Part shown: positions 24,901 to 56,152 of the stretch, one piece after another
How the letters are laid out: every line of letters starts with the position of its first letter
Numbering within the stretch: the stretch's first letter is position 1
NCBI GenBank assembly: GCA_032158295.1
Contig: CM063253.1
Span: 6,293,001 to 6,357,000, forward strand
Direction of reading: 5' to 3'
Origin: Pycnopodia helianthoides
Lineage: Eukaryota; Echinodermata; Asteroidea; Forcipulatida; Asteriidae
Length of the DNA stretch: 64,000 nt
Translations under genes and position numbers: made by a program
The notes under the pieces: model-generated
Told to the model about the DNA's origin: nothing
The model's input: the letters and a program-made list of their open reading frames with translations, nothing else
Databases searched by the model: none

Positions 24901-26021
24901 CCAACCTCTCAGTCCTACCCCCATTAGTGCTGGAAATACTTCAATTATGCAAGACAATTTATTTATCCATCTTGGAGAAATAAGTTGTATTGCGTTATTG
25001 ACTATGTCCAGCTGAAAGGAAACAAACCAAGACCCGTCCACATCAGCTCTGCCGCACCCCCCCCCCCCACCCTCCCTCAGCTGTACGGTACTTAAAAATA
25101 TAAAAGTTTTAAATTTGAAATAAGAAACTTAAACTCCAATATATGCTAATTTGCAACAGGGGCCACAAAACAGTATACAGTGCTTAAAATACACATAGGT
25201 GTAAGGGCAAAAACCAATGACCTTAAAACTCCCAATACACGACAGTATACTCACAGTACAGGTTGTCATTATTAAACTTTATGGGGGCCGGTAGGCCATG
25301 AAATTGTAAACTTCACTCTCGGGGGCAGTGATGACTCTGGGAAGAGACAGTTGGGTTTTTTTTCTCGACGTTTCGACTATCTGTACATCATCTTGTCCTC
25401 AAGAGGCCATCATACGAAACAACTTTGTTACGTGAAGATAACCCATATGTTTCCGTACCCATACCAAACTGAAAACATCCGTTTTATTTGGTATTGATAT
25501 AATTGTCTTTTTTATACAAAAATGTATAATTTTGAAACGTACACAAATATGTGTTGCCAGAGTCTAAAACAATTCAAAAAGCTTAATTTACCCGTAAGGG
25601 CGACAACATGTGTAATGTATGTCGTAAAATTGCTTCATTTATTTAATACAATTTCCTTCTTTTTTTTTAAAGAACACATTCGCTAATTATCTCATTTTTA
25701 CACACCGGACGGAAAGAGTTTTAGCAATTATTGGTGTATGTACAATTTTTTTTATATCAATTACCTCCCAACAAGTCTCCCTAAAATTTGAGGTCACAAA
25801 AATGCAGTTTCCCTTTAAGTAATAAACGAACTGATCATCGGAAAGTTAATTTTAGAATCTAGGCTACCAAACGGAAAAGAGCAGAAAGTTGTTTTCCTGT
25901 TAACTAAGAGAAAATGTGCCATCGCCACGAAGCAACCCAATAAACACGAAGCATTGGGAAATGTACATGTTTTAAAGGGTCAGTGCGGGTACAATAGCTG
26001 TTTGTTTTAACCAAAGTTTAA
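24901..26021. other. Intergenic sequence with a possible Penelope-like remnant
   Basis: The phrase 'ctcgacgtttcgactatctg' followed by 'catcttgtcctcaagaggcc' (about 25362-25407) resembles terminal sequence of Penelope-like retroelements. Nothing coding accompanies it. Otherwise nothing is recognised. Confidence 0.25.
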
Positions 26022-26394
26022 TTAAAGGAACATTACAGAATTGGTAGGAAAAAAACTTGCAAAATATACTTTTTGATCACAGATTTACATAAAACTTACA
26101 CGGTCTAATGATGATGATAGTAAAAACATCCCTTGAAATATTTCTGTCTGAAATGCCATATTTGATGAGAAATGAATAAACTAAATTTCCGATTGGAGTT
26201 TATCGCTCTGTGAGCGTTTTATTCAGTTTGTTGAATCTATATGATTTCATGCAAATGTGTAATCGGTTTTTCACTCATTTCTCGTGACCCAGATGACCGA
26301 TCGATGTCAAACTTCTACAGGTTTGTCAGTTTATGTATATGGTGGATTACATAAAGTGCTTACACTGCCAGCAACTGTTTTGTCAGCAAAAAAG
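26022..26394 (+). mobile_element. MITE family A copy A6, right end lost
   Basis: TTAA and a complete left end at 26022. The sequence follows family A until 'tgttttgtcagcaaaaaag', where the terminal repeat should begin but family D sequence takes over. It is a truncated copy joined to another repeat. Confidence 0.85.
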
Positions 26395-26720
26395 TTCCCT
26401 GCTACAAACCATGTAACTTGTGACATCACAAGTTTACAAAAGAGCCACAGAGCCTGGAATTCCTGCAGGCAAAATTTGTAAACAGCTCAATGCAAGAAAA
26501 CAATAAATCTTTTTTTTCAAGTAGATCACATTGTCTGATTGTTTTATTAACTTTTGGTACGAAGAAAGGGGGAACATCTTAAGACAAGTTCAGCTGTTAT
26601 TTTTGTAACACTTGAACTTATGTGGAAACTATTACACAAAAGGTAAACATTTTCCATATGACCGGTGCAGTATCTCGCCTGCCAAGAAAGGCACTGGAAT
26701 GTTGCATGGGTTTCCAGATG
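26395..26720 (+). repeat. Dispersed repeat family D, copy 3
   Basis: Starts 'gttccctgctacaaaccatg', then 'tgacatcacaagtttacaaa', 'cagagcctgga', 'gctcaatgcaag', and later 'gtatctcgcctgccaagaaa'. These match 4793-5110 in order. Boundaries are approximate. Confidence 0.6.
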
Positions 26721-29390
26721 AGGATTTTGTAGAATGTTGGAAGACTTGTATTTATTCTTCATTTACAACAATCATACTTGAAAAAAATTGTGTCACCAAG
26801 CTTTTTTACTTTTTATTAATTTATTTTTTTCATAAAGCAGTATAAACGATTATCAGACTCTTTTGTTTCAAATGACAAGATATGAATCTCACTTGAAAGC
26901 TCCAAAATGCAAATGGAATTTTGATTTGATTTCTTTGGCAAACTACAAAGAAAATACATGCCCCCCAAAACCCCTACGAAATAGACAACAGACAGAAAAC
27001 AGCAAAAAAATAAATAATAATTTGTTTGCCGAAAAGTACTCGCACAAAATGTCAAAGACTAACTTCCGTGTGGTCTGATCCTCTGCGTGGAAACAAAATG
27101 GGGCACAGTCCATCCCATGGACGCAACAGTCAACAGACTACAGCAAAAATACGTGCCATTTCAAGACGGGAAATCAAAAAAAGTGGTGTCATGCTGATCT
27201 TATCGAAAGTTAAGAAACAGCGGCTTTTCACAAGACTACTTATTATGGAAGTATGCCATGCAGTTCCGTATACGAGTGGAGTGAACCCAAAATGAAACGC
27301 CCACGTTGAGATTCCACTATATTATGAAATATAGTCAAGGACAGTGTTGTCTGTGTTTATAGCACAACCGTTGCTATAGGGAATCCCGTTAACATCCGCA
27401 TCCGATTATTGAGGTAACCTCCTTTTCAAAGGGGGAAAAACCACAATTATGGCAGCAACTTTTGCTTTTGCAAGAGCTCATTATACATTTTTTTTTTGAA
27501 TTTTTTTTTTCAGGGAGTGTGAATGTTATTGCGAAATAAATTGCAGCAATATATATTTATGTGTATTTTTTTTAAAGTCATATCTGATTGGATTGCTTTT
27601 AGGATAGTTCCTAACAACTTATTTTCAAGTAAAAAAAACCTAAGTTTTAAAAACGGGAGGAAAGTGTAAACGAGGCCAATATAGGTCATGCTTTACTCAA
27701 TACCATGCACTGTAAACTGAAACTTCCAAAAATGAAAAAAACGCCCTTAAATAACCCAGAAACTATCTTGTATCAACAACCCAACTTTTCCGAGTTGGGC
27801 TGTTTTGCCATGGAATGGCCGAGTGGGAACATGGACATGGAGAGATGACATAACAACACACATGGGCACGGCTATACATGGACCAGAGCGGCTAGGGAGG
27901 GGGCGGGCAAACGGACGTTTTGTGAGGAGGGCCGTGTCCAACAGGTGACCTTGATGATGAAGTTTTAAAGGGAAAAATTTGTAATATTTTCAACCAAGTG
28001 TACAGGTCTGGCACTTCTCCGAAACGGTAGCCCCCCCCCCCCAGCTTCCCCGGCCCCAAATTAATAAGAGATCGAAAAAAATGCACAAATGAATGGTTCG
28101 ATACATTTAGCACCCCCCGCAATTGTGTCTACGCCCCCGCTAGCCCTCTCCCTCAACAGAAAACCAATCAATCAATGCAAACTATGTATAGCTAGCTCCA
28201 TGTTTTTACCAAGCCTGAACTGTGTAACCAAGTTTACTTTGTACAGCAATTCGGAAAGACTCCACACTTTCTCCCACGAACTCCACGATACGATAAGGGT
28301 ATCGATCCCGTTGTTGAAGTGAGAAAATAACAAACACTAATGAACTAGAGTGAAATTCGCGCGTCCGGATTTCAGATTTATTTATGGTCTTGAGAAAGTC
28401 CTCACCGACCGCAGAGACAAGAATGGGTTCTTTTTGGGACGGACTTAACTCCTTCATGGGTGAAAGGAGTTCAACCTCTTTGGTAACGAAGACCTCCTTT
28501 TGTCAAGGTTGAATGGCACTCATCAGGCACCAGTTTACTGGTATGAGCTAAAGTGACAAAAGGCAGATTTCACTTCCTCAATGAGATCTCGAAAGACAGT
28601 TTTAAGCCATTCTCTTCTATATCAGTGCTTGGGTGGTGAAGAAGTGTTGACTTTTGGGTAACTTTGTGGGCAACAAACAACCTTTGAGACGGGCAGTGGT
28701 AGCAGTCTGCCCCGCAGTCTCGTTGTTGTTCTTCGATAATTAACTGCCCCCTATATAAGTCAATAAGTGAGAAAGGTAGGGGGTTGCACTGCCACAATGT
28801 AATTCGTGGTGCATTGATTCTATCGTGGCCCGCAAAGTGTTACAAACCTATTCACAGTCTATTAATGCATGAGGCGAGAGCGTGCAAACTTCCTCAACCA
28901 TTTCGCGCCCTGAACCCAACTGCTTGAATTACACAAGTAAGCTTGGTGTCCATTATTAAAGATGAAGTTATAAATCCCAGACTAAAATACGTTTTTAAGC
29001 TAGTTTGTTGACGCCTTTGTGCTGAATATTGTTTCTTTTTCCGATAGGTTGCCTAATCAAACTTGTTTAGTATATTCGGATTGAGAAATAGAATTACCGA
29101 TACAAACTGCTTACCAACCAAAATAACCCAGATGAAATGCAAAAAAATAGTTCTGCGACATTTCGACCCCCCCCCCGAGTCTTTCTCGATTCTTTCTCAA
29201 AGGCTATTCAGGTTGATCACACTTTAATGAGCTCACCATGGCAACCTATTTTATTACCAAATATTGACGAATTTAGCAACAAGTGTTTAAAGTTTTACAA
29301 ATCACACCCAGTTTATTTCATGCCTCGAGCTGACAGTCAACGACCCGACAAAAAACTTGTTATGAGGCCGCACTTTTCCTTTCATAAAAC
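26721..29390. other. Unassigned intergenic sequence
   Basis: No exon with good junctions is recognised. A short inverted repeat (aactcctt/aaggagtt) lies at about 28446-28470. Poly-C tracts occur at 28031-28042 and 29168-29177. Confidence 0.3.
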
Positions 29391-29815
29391 TGTCTCAAGG
29401 GTAAAAACAATGTAAGGGAAGGTTGTCAATGGAACTGGTACGAACTGGATTTAGATAAACTGTTTTAAAGTCTTGAAATGAGGCTATACCTACAGTTATT
29501 TTTTAAAAAAAAAACTGTCCCAAGGGTAAAAACAAAGTGAGGTTGTCAATGGATTTGGTACGAACTGGATTCAATATTTTACAGTCTTGAAATGAGGCTA
29601 TACCCACAATTATTTCACAAAATTGTTCCAAGGGTAAAAAAAAAACAAGTGGGGTTGTCAATGGATTTGGTACGAACTGTATTAAAATTAATGATTTTAC
29701 AGTCTTGAAATCAGGCTAGACCCACAAATTATTTCACATAACATTCCCAAGGGTACGAACAAGATTTAGATTGACTATAAAACAGTCTTAAAATGAGGCT
29801 TTACCCACAATGCTT
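29391..29815 (+). repeat. Tandem repeat, about 4 units of 109-122 bp
   Basis: Each unit starts with 'ccaagggtaaaaac' or a variant (about 29395, 29517, 29626, 29746), then has 'ggttgtcaatgga', 'ggtacgaactg', 'acagtcttgaaatgaggcta' and 'acccacaattattt'. Units differ by substitutions and small indels, and the last is shortened. Non-coding. Confidence 0.85.
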
Positions 29816-31160
29816 TAACCATACCGCAGCTCAAATCACGTTCTAAGTTAATATTGCGTGTCAAGTAAAGAGATCTGTTTACCTGCTTTTAAAAGTAACG
29901 GGATGCATCACGTAGAGTTATGCAAGCTGCAGGATGAAGGTTTGTTTCACCCGTAAGAAACGCAATCCAGCCCCACAAGGTTGACCATTTATGATCGATT
30001 GCAGTTTCTCATAAAAAAATTACTTACTTCCATAAAAGTTACAAATAGGTACAAGGACACCCTGATGACGACGATGGTACCGTAAAAACCTACCCGTGAG
30101 AAATGTTTAGATTGTAGGCCTGAATTTTTTTTGTGAACTTGCAGCTGTCCGAATTTCCCCAATAGACTCCACACAAGAGTCCACACTTCTTCAAGACGTA
30201 CGGGATTAAAACCTTTTGAGGAATCAAGACCTTAACACCGCCCCCCCCCAAAAAAAGAGTTGAATTTACTTGTTTTGAAAAACTCTTTTTTCATAACAAC
30301 AACCGTGGCCTCTTAATTGCAATTAGCCCTTTTCACACGACAAAAAAAACAGTCAGTGTCCATTTGAGGAGACAGCGTGTCATCCATTTGTAAACCTTAT
30401 TCATCATGTTTACAGTCGTGCATGTCAAATTCAATTATGTCTCTATATATTCCATTCATTTATTGATGCCTACCTTTCATTTTGGGTCATCACGGCTATT
30501 ATAAAACATACAGCAAAATGTACCATTATAATAGGCCTCCCTGTCTACCGTACACAAACAAGCTAAAAACAGGTTGCACCAAATGACAGACTACGAAAAG
30601 CTCTATCAACCGCATATTGTATGTTTGGGAACCGACCCAATCGGTTGCGATAAATGAGAAGACTGAACGAAATAGACGACCGTCACTTTTTGTTTGCACT
30701 AATTTATGTTATCTGTGTGTAGGATCGTGGAGGTAGAAGAAGCTATGCGGAGTATACCAGCAACGCAAAGGAAACTTCGTGCCTTCTGTTCCTTGGTCTA
30801 TGCTCGTAAGTAGTGATTGATAACAAGAGAGACTTCCTCCATGCTACAGGTGAGCTTTACCAGTCAGAACCAATCCAGGGCAGTAGCTGCCAGCCCACCC
30901 CCCCCCCCACACACACACCCCAACTCGACCGTGCCTATAGCCAATTCAATGCATCTTCGTATGAATATGCTCCGGGTTGCAACAAGCTATAGATAATTAT
31001 GTTCATACAAATTCGTGTAAACACAGCGAGGCTTGAAGTTAGGCAGGCCCCCCATTTTACGAATTCTCATCAATATAATAGTGAAGCTGGCAAGGTGTGT
31101 CTTCATTAACCGGTGTGAAGATTACAGAGGTAGTGCGACGGGGAAATAGTAAAAAAAGAG
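29816..31160. other. Intergenic sequence with one short coding-like fragment
   Basis: At 30723-30811 (plus strand) a frame reads IVEVEEAMRSIPATQRKLRA and continues FCSLVYA. The pattern IP-T-R-LR-F-GL-Y is reminiscent of the Ty3/gypsy reverse-transcriptase region, but it is short and could be chance. It is preceded by 'gtgtgtag' and followed by 'gtaagt', so an exon is also possible. Otherwise nothing is seen. Confidence 0.25.
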
Positions 31161-31161
<1 letters not shown>

Positions 31162-31235
<74 letters not shown>

Positions 31236-31236
31236 C
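31162..31236 (+). repeat. (AAC)n microsatellite
   Basis: About 25 uninterrupted AAC/ACA units. The poly-Asn and poly-Leu open frames across it are products of the repeat. Confidence 0.95.
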
Positions 31237-32339
31237 CACAGAGACATTGACTGATGGTAAAACAAACGGAAAGAGATGTTTGCAGTGGTGGTGGTATGGG
31301 GGGGGGGGGGTAGCCCTACTTGTGCATGGTTGGTTTAACTTAAACTTCCAGAGTATACCCCGACCACTGTGAGAATCCCCTGTCACATTGTAGCTGGGAA
31401 ATTTTTACAAGTATCGCAAAGACTGGCATAATTTTGTGTGTGTTTTTTTTCTGTATGTAATTATTGTCTGAAAAGACTGCCAGCGTCATTTTATAGTGAC
31501 ATAAAAAGACAATGGCTGGTATTTTTTATGATGCCAAGTGGAAACGTAGCATCCAGGCACTTTCAATATTATGCGTAGGGCCTACTTCCTTCCTTTTCGT
31601 TCACGATGAATGTATGAAAGTATTTTGTGCTCTTGGATGAACAATCAAACTGCATCCAATGTTTTAAACAGAAATCGTTAGTTTTGTTGGGATCTTTTTT
31701 TTCTTCTTGAACTAAACGAAGCCAGGCTTGAGTTTAGAGCATGCATTTAAAACACACGATCCCGTAAATAATGTCCCGTTGAGGAACGCAGTCATTGGCC
31801 CCTTATTTCCAGCCGTCCTGTCATCGTGTGAACCTTCACATGTCAATGGCAATCACATACCAGCGCGGGTCGACGCTTGACAAACCGGTTGTGTCGCTAG
31901 GTGGCGCCATTCACGATGATCAGTGCGATTATTGTGCAGCTGCTGCGGTCGTCAATATCATCTGCCCGCTAGGTGTCGCTATTCAGAAAGTAAAGTCAGC
32001 TCTTAAGTCCGAGTGCAACTGAGGCACTAGGGCCTTCTCCCTTCCTTTTCACTTGCTTCACTTGCTAATGCTAAATACTACATGATTATTTCAAAATACT
32101 AAAACCATATACTAAACAATAAATCAAAACCGCAGAAGTCTTTCATCCTCTTGAAAACAAAGCAGATACATTTACAGACAATAAACTGCATTTTTCTTTT
32201 CAATTTTAGTGGGTTAGCCGTTGAGCTTTTGAGCTAGGCTCATCCAAAATAGAAACACCCTTGAGAGAGTAAACTGGGCAAAATAGGGCCAATTTGTTGA
32301 GGGCAATCCAAAATTCTCCAGGTTGAAAGTCAACAAACC

Positions 32340-32735
32340 CAAGGGTACAATATTTGACTTTTTGGGGCGGCGAATATTTTTTTACGAGACGACTTTTACT
32401 TTTACGAGGCGAATTTTTGTCGGCGATCGCGGCGAAATTCTTATTATTTTCTTTTACTGCGCTTTTTAGGCCTAAAAGGTATCTGTATATTTTGCCAGGA
32501 CCGGCGTTTCTTGAAGTAAATTTAGTCTGGTTCCGCGCGGACATTGTCGTTGTAACCTTGTTTATTTGCAAGACGAGAACCAGACCATCTAAAATAGTTT
32601 AGTGGCGACCTTCGTTTGGCATTGATTTTTTTCCCGCGGCGACTTTGTTTTGGTCGGCAAATTATTTTTCGATGGCGACTTTAAAATTTGGGTTGCGGCG
32701 ACTCTTTTGGGGCGGCAACTTTTTTGGGTCGTATA
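32340..32735. repeat. Irregular GGCGAC/GGCGAATTTT-rich repeat region
   Basis: Around a dozen short phrases of the type 'ggcgact/ggcgaat/ggcggc' followed by T-rich runs recur at uneven intervals. There is no fixed period. It looks like a decayed tandem repeat. Confidence 0.5.
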
Positions 32736-33174
32736 CTTTTTGAGCTTTTGGCACAAAAGACTTTTCACTAAATAAATGATAGAAAATTGAACATCGTATC
32801 TTGTTTGCTTACCTTTAATAAGTTAAAATCAGTTGGTCAACGGTGACGTAAATAATCACTCAATTAATTAACAAAATATCACTTTACAACTAAACTTATG
32901 ATTGTCAAAACCTATCCAATTCCGCTTTCTCATAAAGACATCTTCGCTATCCCTACAAGTTCAAGATCAACAGGGAAACAAAACAAAACAGTTTTTTTCT
33001 GTACCATTACTATTCATCAGTCATTTCAAAATAGACAAAGGACCACCAGTATGATCTTTCATTTTGTTTTGTCGCAAACAGTAATATTTCATTTTACAAA
33101 ATTAATCCTTTAATCCAATATTTGCATATTATAGCCTGCCATCGCTGAGGTCAAACAATGGAAAACCTCCATGC

Positions 33175-33380
33175 GTGCACGCGCCGCCCACAAACTCTGG
33201 CCAATGATAGGTCTTCATTGACGACCTCAGATTGGTGAGGGCGCAGTCTTACGCTTGTGACGTCAGATGAAGGGGATCTAACGTGACCTAGCCTCGTTCC
33301 CAGTGCGGTGTACGATCTCGCCGCGCCATTTTTCTTTCTTCCGAAATGCTTTGCTCTATCGTTAGAGACGTACGTACGCA
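33175..33380. promoter_or_regulatory. Promoter-like CpG-containing block
   Basis: Contains CCAAT (about 33201), its inverse ATTGG (about 33231), a CRE-like TGACGTCA (33258-33265) and 'gccgcgccattttt', the inverse of an AAAATGGCGCGGC motif. These are common in housekeeping promoters. No first exon is identified on either side. Confidence 0.3.
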
Positions 33381-33383
33381 CAG

Positions 33384-33591
33384 CTAGCGGCGATACGGCG
33401 CTCTACCTATGATGGTAGCGGGGTCGATTGTGACCTCGTCCTGATTTTGAACATGTCCATGTTCAATTGTGAGGTTTTTTTCAGGTAATAGTGGCGCCCT
33501 CGTGCGGTTCACATCATCCATGTTATCTTGGATTTCAGAAGCAACGAGATTCCTCATCATCGAGGAGTTATTCTGGTCCTGTCCAATAAGA
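33384..33591 (-). CDS. Possible coding exon, unassigned
   Basis: On the minus strand a strong acceptor (tttgtttcttattggacag) precedes an open frame beginning DQNNSSMMRNLVASE and ending at a TAG at 33381-33383, or at a donor 'ataggtagag'. The frame does not join in phase with the exon at 34256-34329. Read in the phase that exon requires, it would stop after 8 codons. It may belong to another transcript or be chance. Confidence 0.25.
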
Positions 33592-34011
33592 AACAAAACA
33601 AACAAATACCCAATCAGTTTAACACTGATTTAACGAGTGCATTGGGGGATAAATGGTATTTGAATCCCCCCTATTCGAACCTGCTCTTCAAAAAGCGGGG
33701 TTCGTGGGTTCAAAATCCACACTCAAACAGCCAGTGGTTATTTTTCTCCGCAGGGCTCGGAAAACATAACATTGCTTACACTAATCCATCAAGTAGTTTG
33801 CAGTGGTGATTTTCTTGTCTTCTGAGCAACAGCGTAAAGTCAATTATACAATTCATAGGCAGCTTATTTGCATCATGTCATTGATTTGAGCGCCTCCCAA
33901 TCAGCAGTTCTTTAAGAACATACGATGGTAGAGAATCGAATATAATTTTTGCCAGATTTACTAAAATTACACGATTAATGAGTGTGTGAACTCCTTGAAT
34001 TCGTTGAATGC

Positions 34012-34243
34012 ATATTTGATGAAAATGATACAATTTCCGATTGAGTTTTCGCTCAGTGAGCTTTTTCACTTGTTGAAATCTATAGTTGCATGCAAATGTT
34101 AATCGTTTTTCACTATTCTCGTGACCAGATGGCCGATCGATCTCAAATTCTACAGTTTGTCAGTGTTATGTTATGTGGATTACATAAAGTGCTTACACAC
34201 TGCCACAATGTTTGTTAGCAAAGCCAATCTGTATGATCCTTTA
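34012..34243 (+). mobile_element. MITE family A copy A7, degraded
   Basis: Recognisable but heavily eroded by small deletions: 'ccgattgagttttcgctcagtgagc', 'ggccgatcgatctcaaattctacag', 'ggattacataaagtgcttaca'. Ends are missing. It lies next to the last exon of the long minus-strand gene. Confidence 0.8.
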
Positions 34244-34255
34244 ATAGTAACTTAC

Positions 34256-34329
34256 TTATTGATCACGGCGTGGCCATTCCGGTCGTACGCTGAGAAAAAG
34301 TCGACTTTCTTGTTGGCACGTTCTCCCAA
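34256..34329 (-). CDS. Exon encoding a degenerate EF-hand-like loop, probable downstream part of the long minus-strand gene
   Basis: Acceptor 'actccagtttcag' and donor AAgtaagt bound a 74 nt exon. It reads LGERANKKVDFFSAYDRNGH and continues AVIN. FFSAYDRNGHAVI resembles an EF-hand helix and loop in which the usual Gly at loop position 6 is Ala and position 5 is His, so calcium binding is doubtful. The entry phase is 0, while the preceding identified exon (35717-35826) leaves phase 1. One exon of length 3n+2 is therefore missing between them, or this exon belongs elsewhere. If the donor is not used, the frame ends two bases later at TAA (…INK). Confidence 0.55.
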
Positions 34330-34685
34330 CTGAAACTGGAGTTGGGTTTTCTTTTGTTGTGCGTTTCTGTATGCAAGTAAAATACAAAACATTAATACAG
34401 GGCATCACGGAGGCCGAATGACACTTAAAGTCAGACATACAAATGAAAACTATCGTGTTCATTCAACTACGTCTGAAACAATCTCAATCAAACTGTTGTC
34501 AAAGCAAACATAATTCATTGAGTTGGACAAAACAGGAGTGCAACTTCTGACAAGAATTCTGCTTGGATTGAAACCGGAAAGTACACTGACCGTTTGATTA
34601 TAAGTTGCTGGAAAAATACATAAAAGCCAAAATATGCATTGCAGGCAGTTGATACAACTTGCACCTTCTATTCTAACAAACCCGG

Positions 34686-35548
34686 GATCAGACTTGACCC
34701 GGTTCCGGATCCCGGGGGGGGGGGCTGACCCATTTCTGGGTCAGTATGACCCGGATAATGTGTCAAAATGACCCCCGAATTGAGTCATTTTAATAATAAG
34801 ATTAATCACATATGGGTTTTACATAAAATCTCAAAACGCTGTACAGGAAATCACAACAAAATCACAGTAAAACAGAAAATCAGTAAATTATTTAGTTATT
34901 TACATGTACCATACAATAAAAGCACACAATCACTAAAAACCTCGTATATATATATTTGAAATTGCATAAAACACCGGAATCCAAATAATTATACGCGGAA
35001 TCCGAGCTAAAATCCAATATTTTTTAACCAGTTTCCGGATCAGCCTGATCCACAGATGGGTCAAGCTGATCCACAGATTGGTCAGCCTGATCCACAGATG
35101 GGTCAGGCTGATCCACAGATGGTTTAGGCTGATCCACAGATGGGTCAGGCTGATCCACAGATGGGTCAGGCTGATCCACAGATGGGTCAGCTGATCCACA
35201 GATGGGTCAGGGCTGATCCACAGATGGGTCAGCTGATCACAGATGGGTCAGCCTGATCCACAGATGGGTCAGGCCTGATCCACAGATGGGTCAGCCTGAT
35301 CCACAGATGGGTCAGCTGATCCACAGATGGGTCAGTGTCACAGATGGGTCCACCAGATGGGTCAGCCTGATCCACAGATGGGTCAGCCTGATCCACAGAT
35401 GGGTCAGCCCTGACCACAGATGGGTCAGGCTGATCCACAGATGGGTCAGGCTGATCCACAGATGGGTCAGGCACCGATGGGTCGGCTGATCCACAGATGG
35501 TCAGGCTGATCCACAGATGGTCAGGCACCCTGAGACCCGGGATCCGGG
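34686..35548. repeat. Satellite-like tandem array, about 21 bp unit, within a larger repeat
   Basis: From about 35035 to 35531 the unit CTGATCCACAGATGGGTCAGG and one- or two-base variants is repeated about 24 times. GC-rich phrases flank it: 'gacccggttccggatcccggg' near 34699 and 'acccgggatccgggtcaact' near 35535, which are partial inverse partners. The periodic open frames on both strands are products of the repeat. It lies in an intron of the long minus-strand gene. Confidence 0.9.
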
Positions 35549-35716
35549 TCAACTCCGACCGGGATTTTTTTTTTGAATAATACACAATAATCGAATTATA
35601 CATCCATGGCCATAACAACAGTACACGTATTAGTTCAGATTCAATTAAACATACTTATTTATACACACTGATCTACAAACACACGTGTTAATCTCTACTT
35701 GAAAACCAAAACTCAC

Positions 35717-54705
<18,989 letters not shown>

Positions 54706-56080
54706 CCTTGTGATGTCAATCCAATGTTATCCCGCTATATTGAACCTCCATTCTCCGAGTTAGCGAAACTGTCACCGTAACACTGTCCCCAATTAGCAGG
54801 CACTGTTGACACAAGTTTGCTTTTTTTTATAGCTCCATGGTTTGTTGCACGACGAGTGTCGATTCTACCGTCAGTTGGGCTGCAAATTTGCCGTGTGTAC
54901 TTTTGCTGGTCACCATGCTATCTCATAAAATGTTGCGAATTTCATCGCCTTGAAATATGTCGCTGGACTTGACGTGATAAATCCAATTTAATTTGGTAGC
55001 ATGTCTAGTGGTAATGAAGTGTAGACTACGGGAATGCTGGTTGCGTTGGAATTTCATGTAAAGAAGACACACACAGACATTAGCTTCAACGGACCCACAG
55101 CACTAAGGACCGTGTATTATTACATCCACAACCGAATGAACACCCTGCCATATAAGTGCCAGTCACAGCCGTTGTTACTAAGCGAAGCCTTTTGCATGTT
55201 GCATGTCAGAAAGTGGAACCCATTGTCATTCTGTTCAATACACTGTAAACACTTCATGCTTGAAGACCTTTTGTGCGCCACACAATAATAGTCAAGCCGT
55301 CAGACACAAATTGTTGCGCACTGCCCAGCGTCTATTGAGCGGGGACTACACTTACAATTCCCTGTCATTAGCACCTATCACTTGGCTATAATTAGGGGCG
55401 GGGGATTCCAAGAACTCAGAGATGCCACGAGATGGAAACACAATGTTTGTTTTTTAAAAGATATAATTATAAACATATTAAACAGAGCATTTTGGTGTTT
55501 TTTTTGCAGTTCTAAACCAGCAGATGATAATTACGAGTAGTGACAGACGTTAAACATGCTCTTCATTGTGGGGTGTAAACATGTAAGGGCTCGTTTGTAT
55601 GAATATTGTATGAAAGATAAATTTGCTTAGTGTTGCTCCTGCCCCTGAGTGCGAAACTTAAATAATTAATGTATGTGCATAAACCACATTTAACCTGCAA
55701 TGATTGTATCATTATACAGGCTTGATATTCTTCCCGTTTTACGTTTTTTTAGGCGCTTATGAAAATCAGTAAAATTGTTATTAAAAAGCCTGAAAAGTCT
55801 ATAAAAGCCTGTACCACTATGTACATGTAGGTCAGCCCTTGTACTCAATAAAATTATCCTAATTTTTTCAAAGGGCCTAATATCGTGTCTGATTCTAGCT
55901 GAATATTTCAAAATAACTTTTGTGTAGGCCCCGACACAATCTGTACAAAGTGCTTTTAAACAAATGTAATAAGTGAAAAGTTTGTTTTTTATTAACAAGT
56001 GTCGTTGGTCCGGAGGTGAACTTCGCTCAAAACAGTCGAGTAGCGTCCTTGTTTTTTCTTTGTTTTTTTGAGCTGTTTGT
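54706..56080. other. Region upstream of the long gene
   Basis: The promoter would be here on the minus strand, but no clear TATA or initiator is picked out. On the plus strand, a strong acceptor (gcttttttttatag, near 54832) precedes 31 open codons (LHGLLHDECRFYRQLGCKFA...), which may be chance. Confidence 0.3.
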
Positions 56081-56081
56081 T

Positions 56082-56152
56082 GGAGCTGTTTGATGGAGCT
56101 GTTTGTTGGAGCTGTTTGTTGGAGCTGTTTGTTGGAGCTGTTTGTTTGCTCG
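56082..56152 (+). repeat. 15 bp tandem repeat, about 5 copies
   Basis: Unit GAGCTGTTTGTTGGA with one variant. The minus-strand open frame across it (poly-Gln/Asn/Thr-rich) is probably a by-product. Confidence 0.85.

Noticed and set aside
35035..35531. Possible CRISPR array (regular short repeats)
   Set aside because: There are no unique spacers; units are head-to-tail and the setting is a eukaryotic intron. It is a satellite.
54833..54928. Plus-strand exon-like stretch LHGLLHDECRFYRQLGCKFA... after a strong acceptor
   Set aside because: Only 31 codons, no partner exons on the plus strand, and located where the promoter of the minus-strand gene should be. Left as a note.
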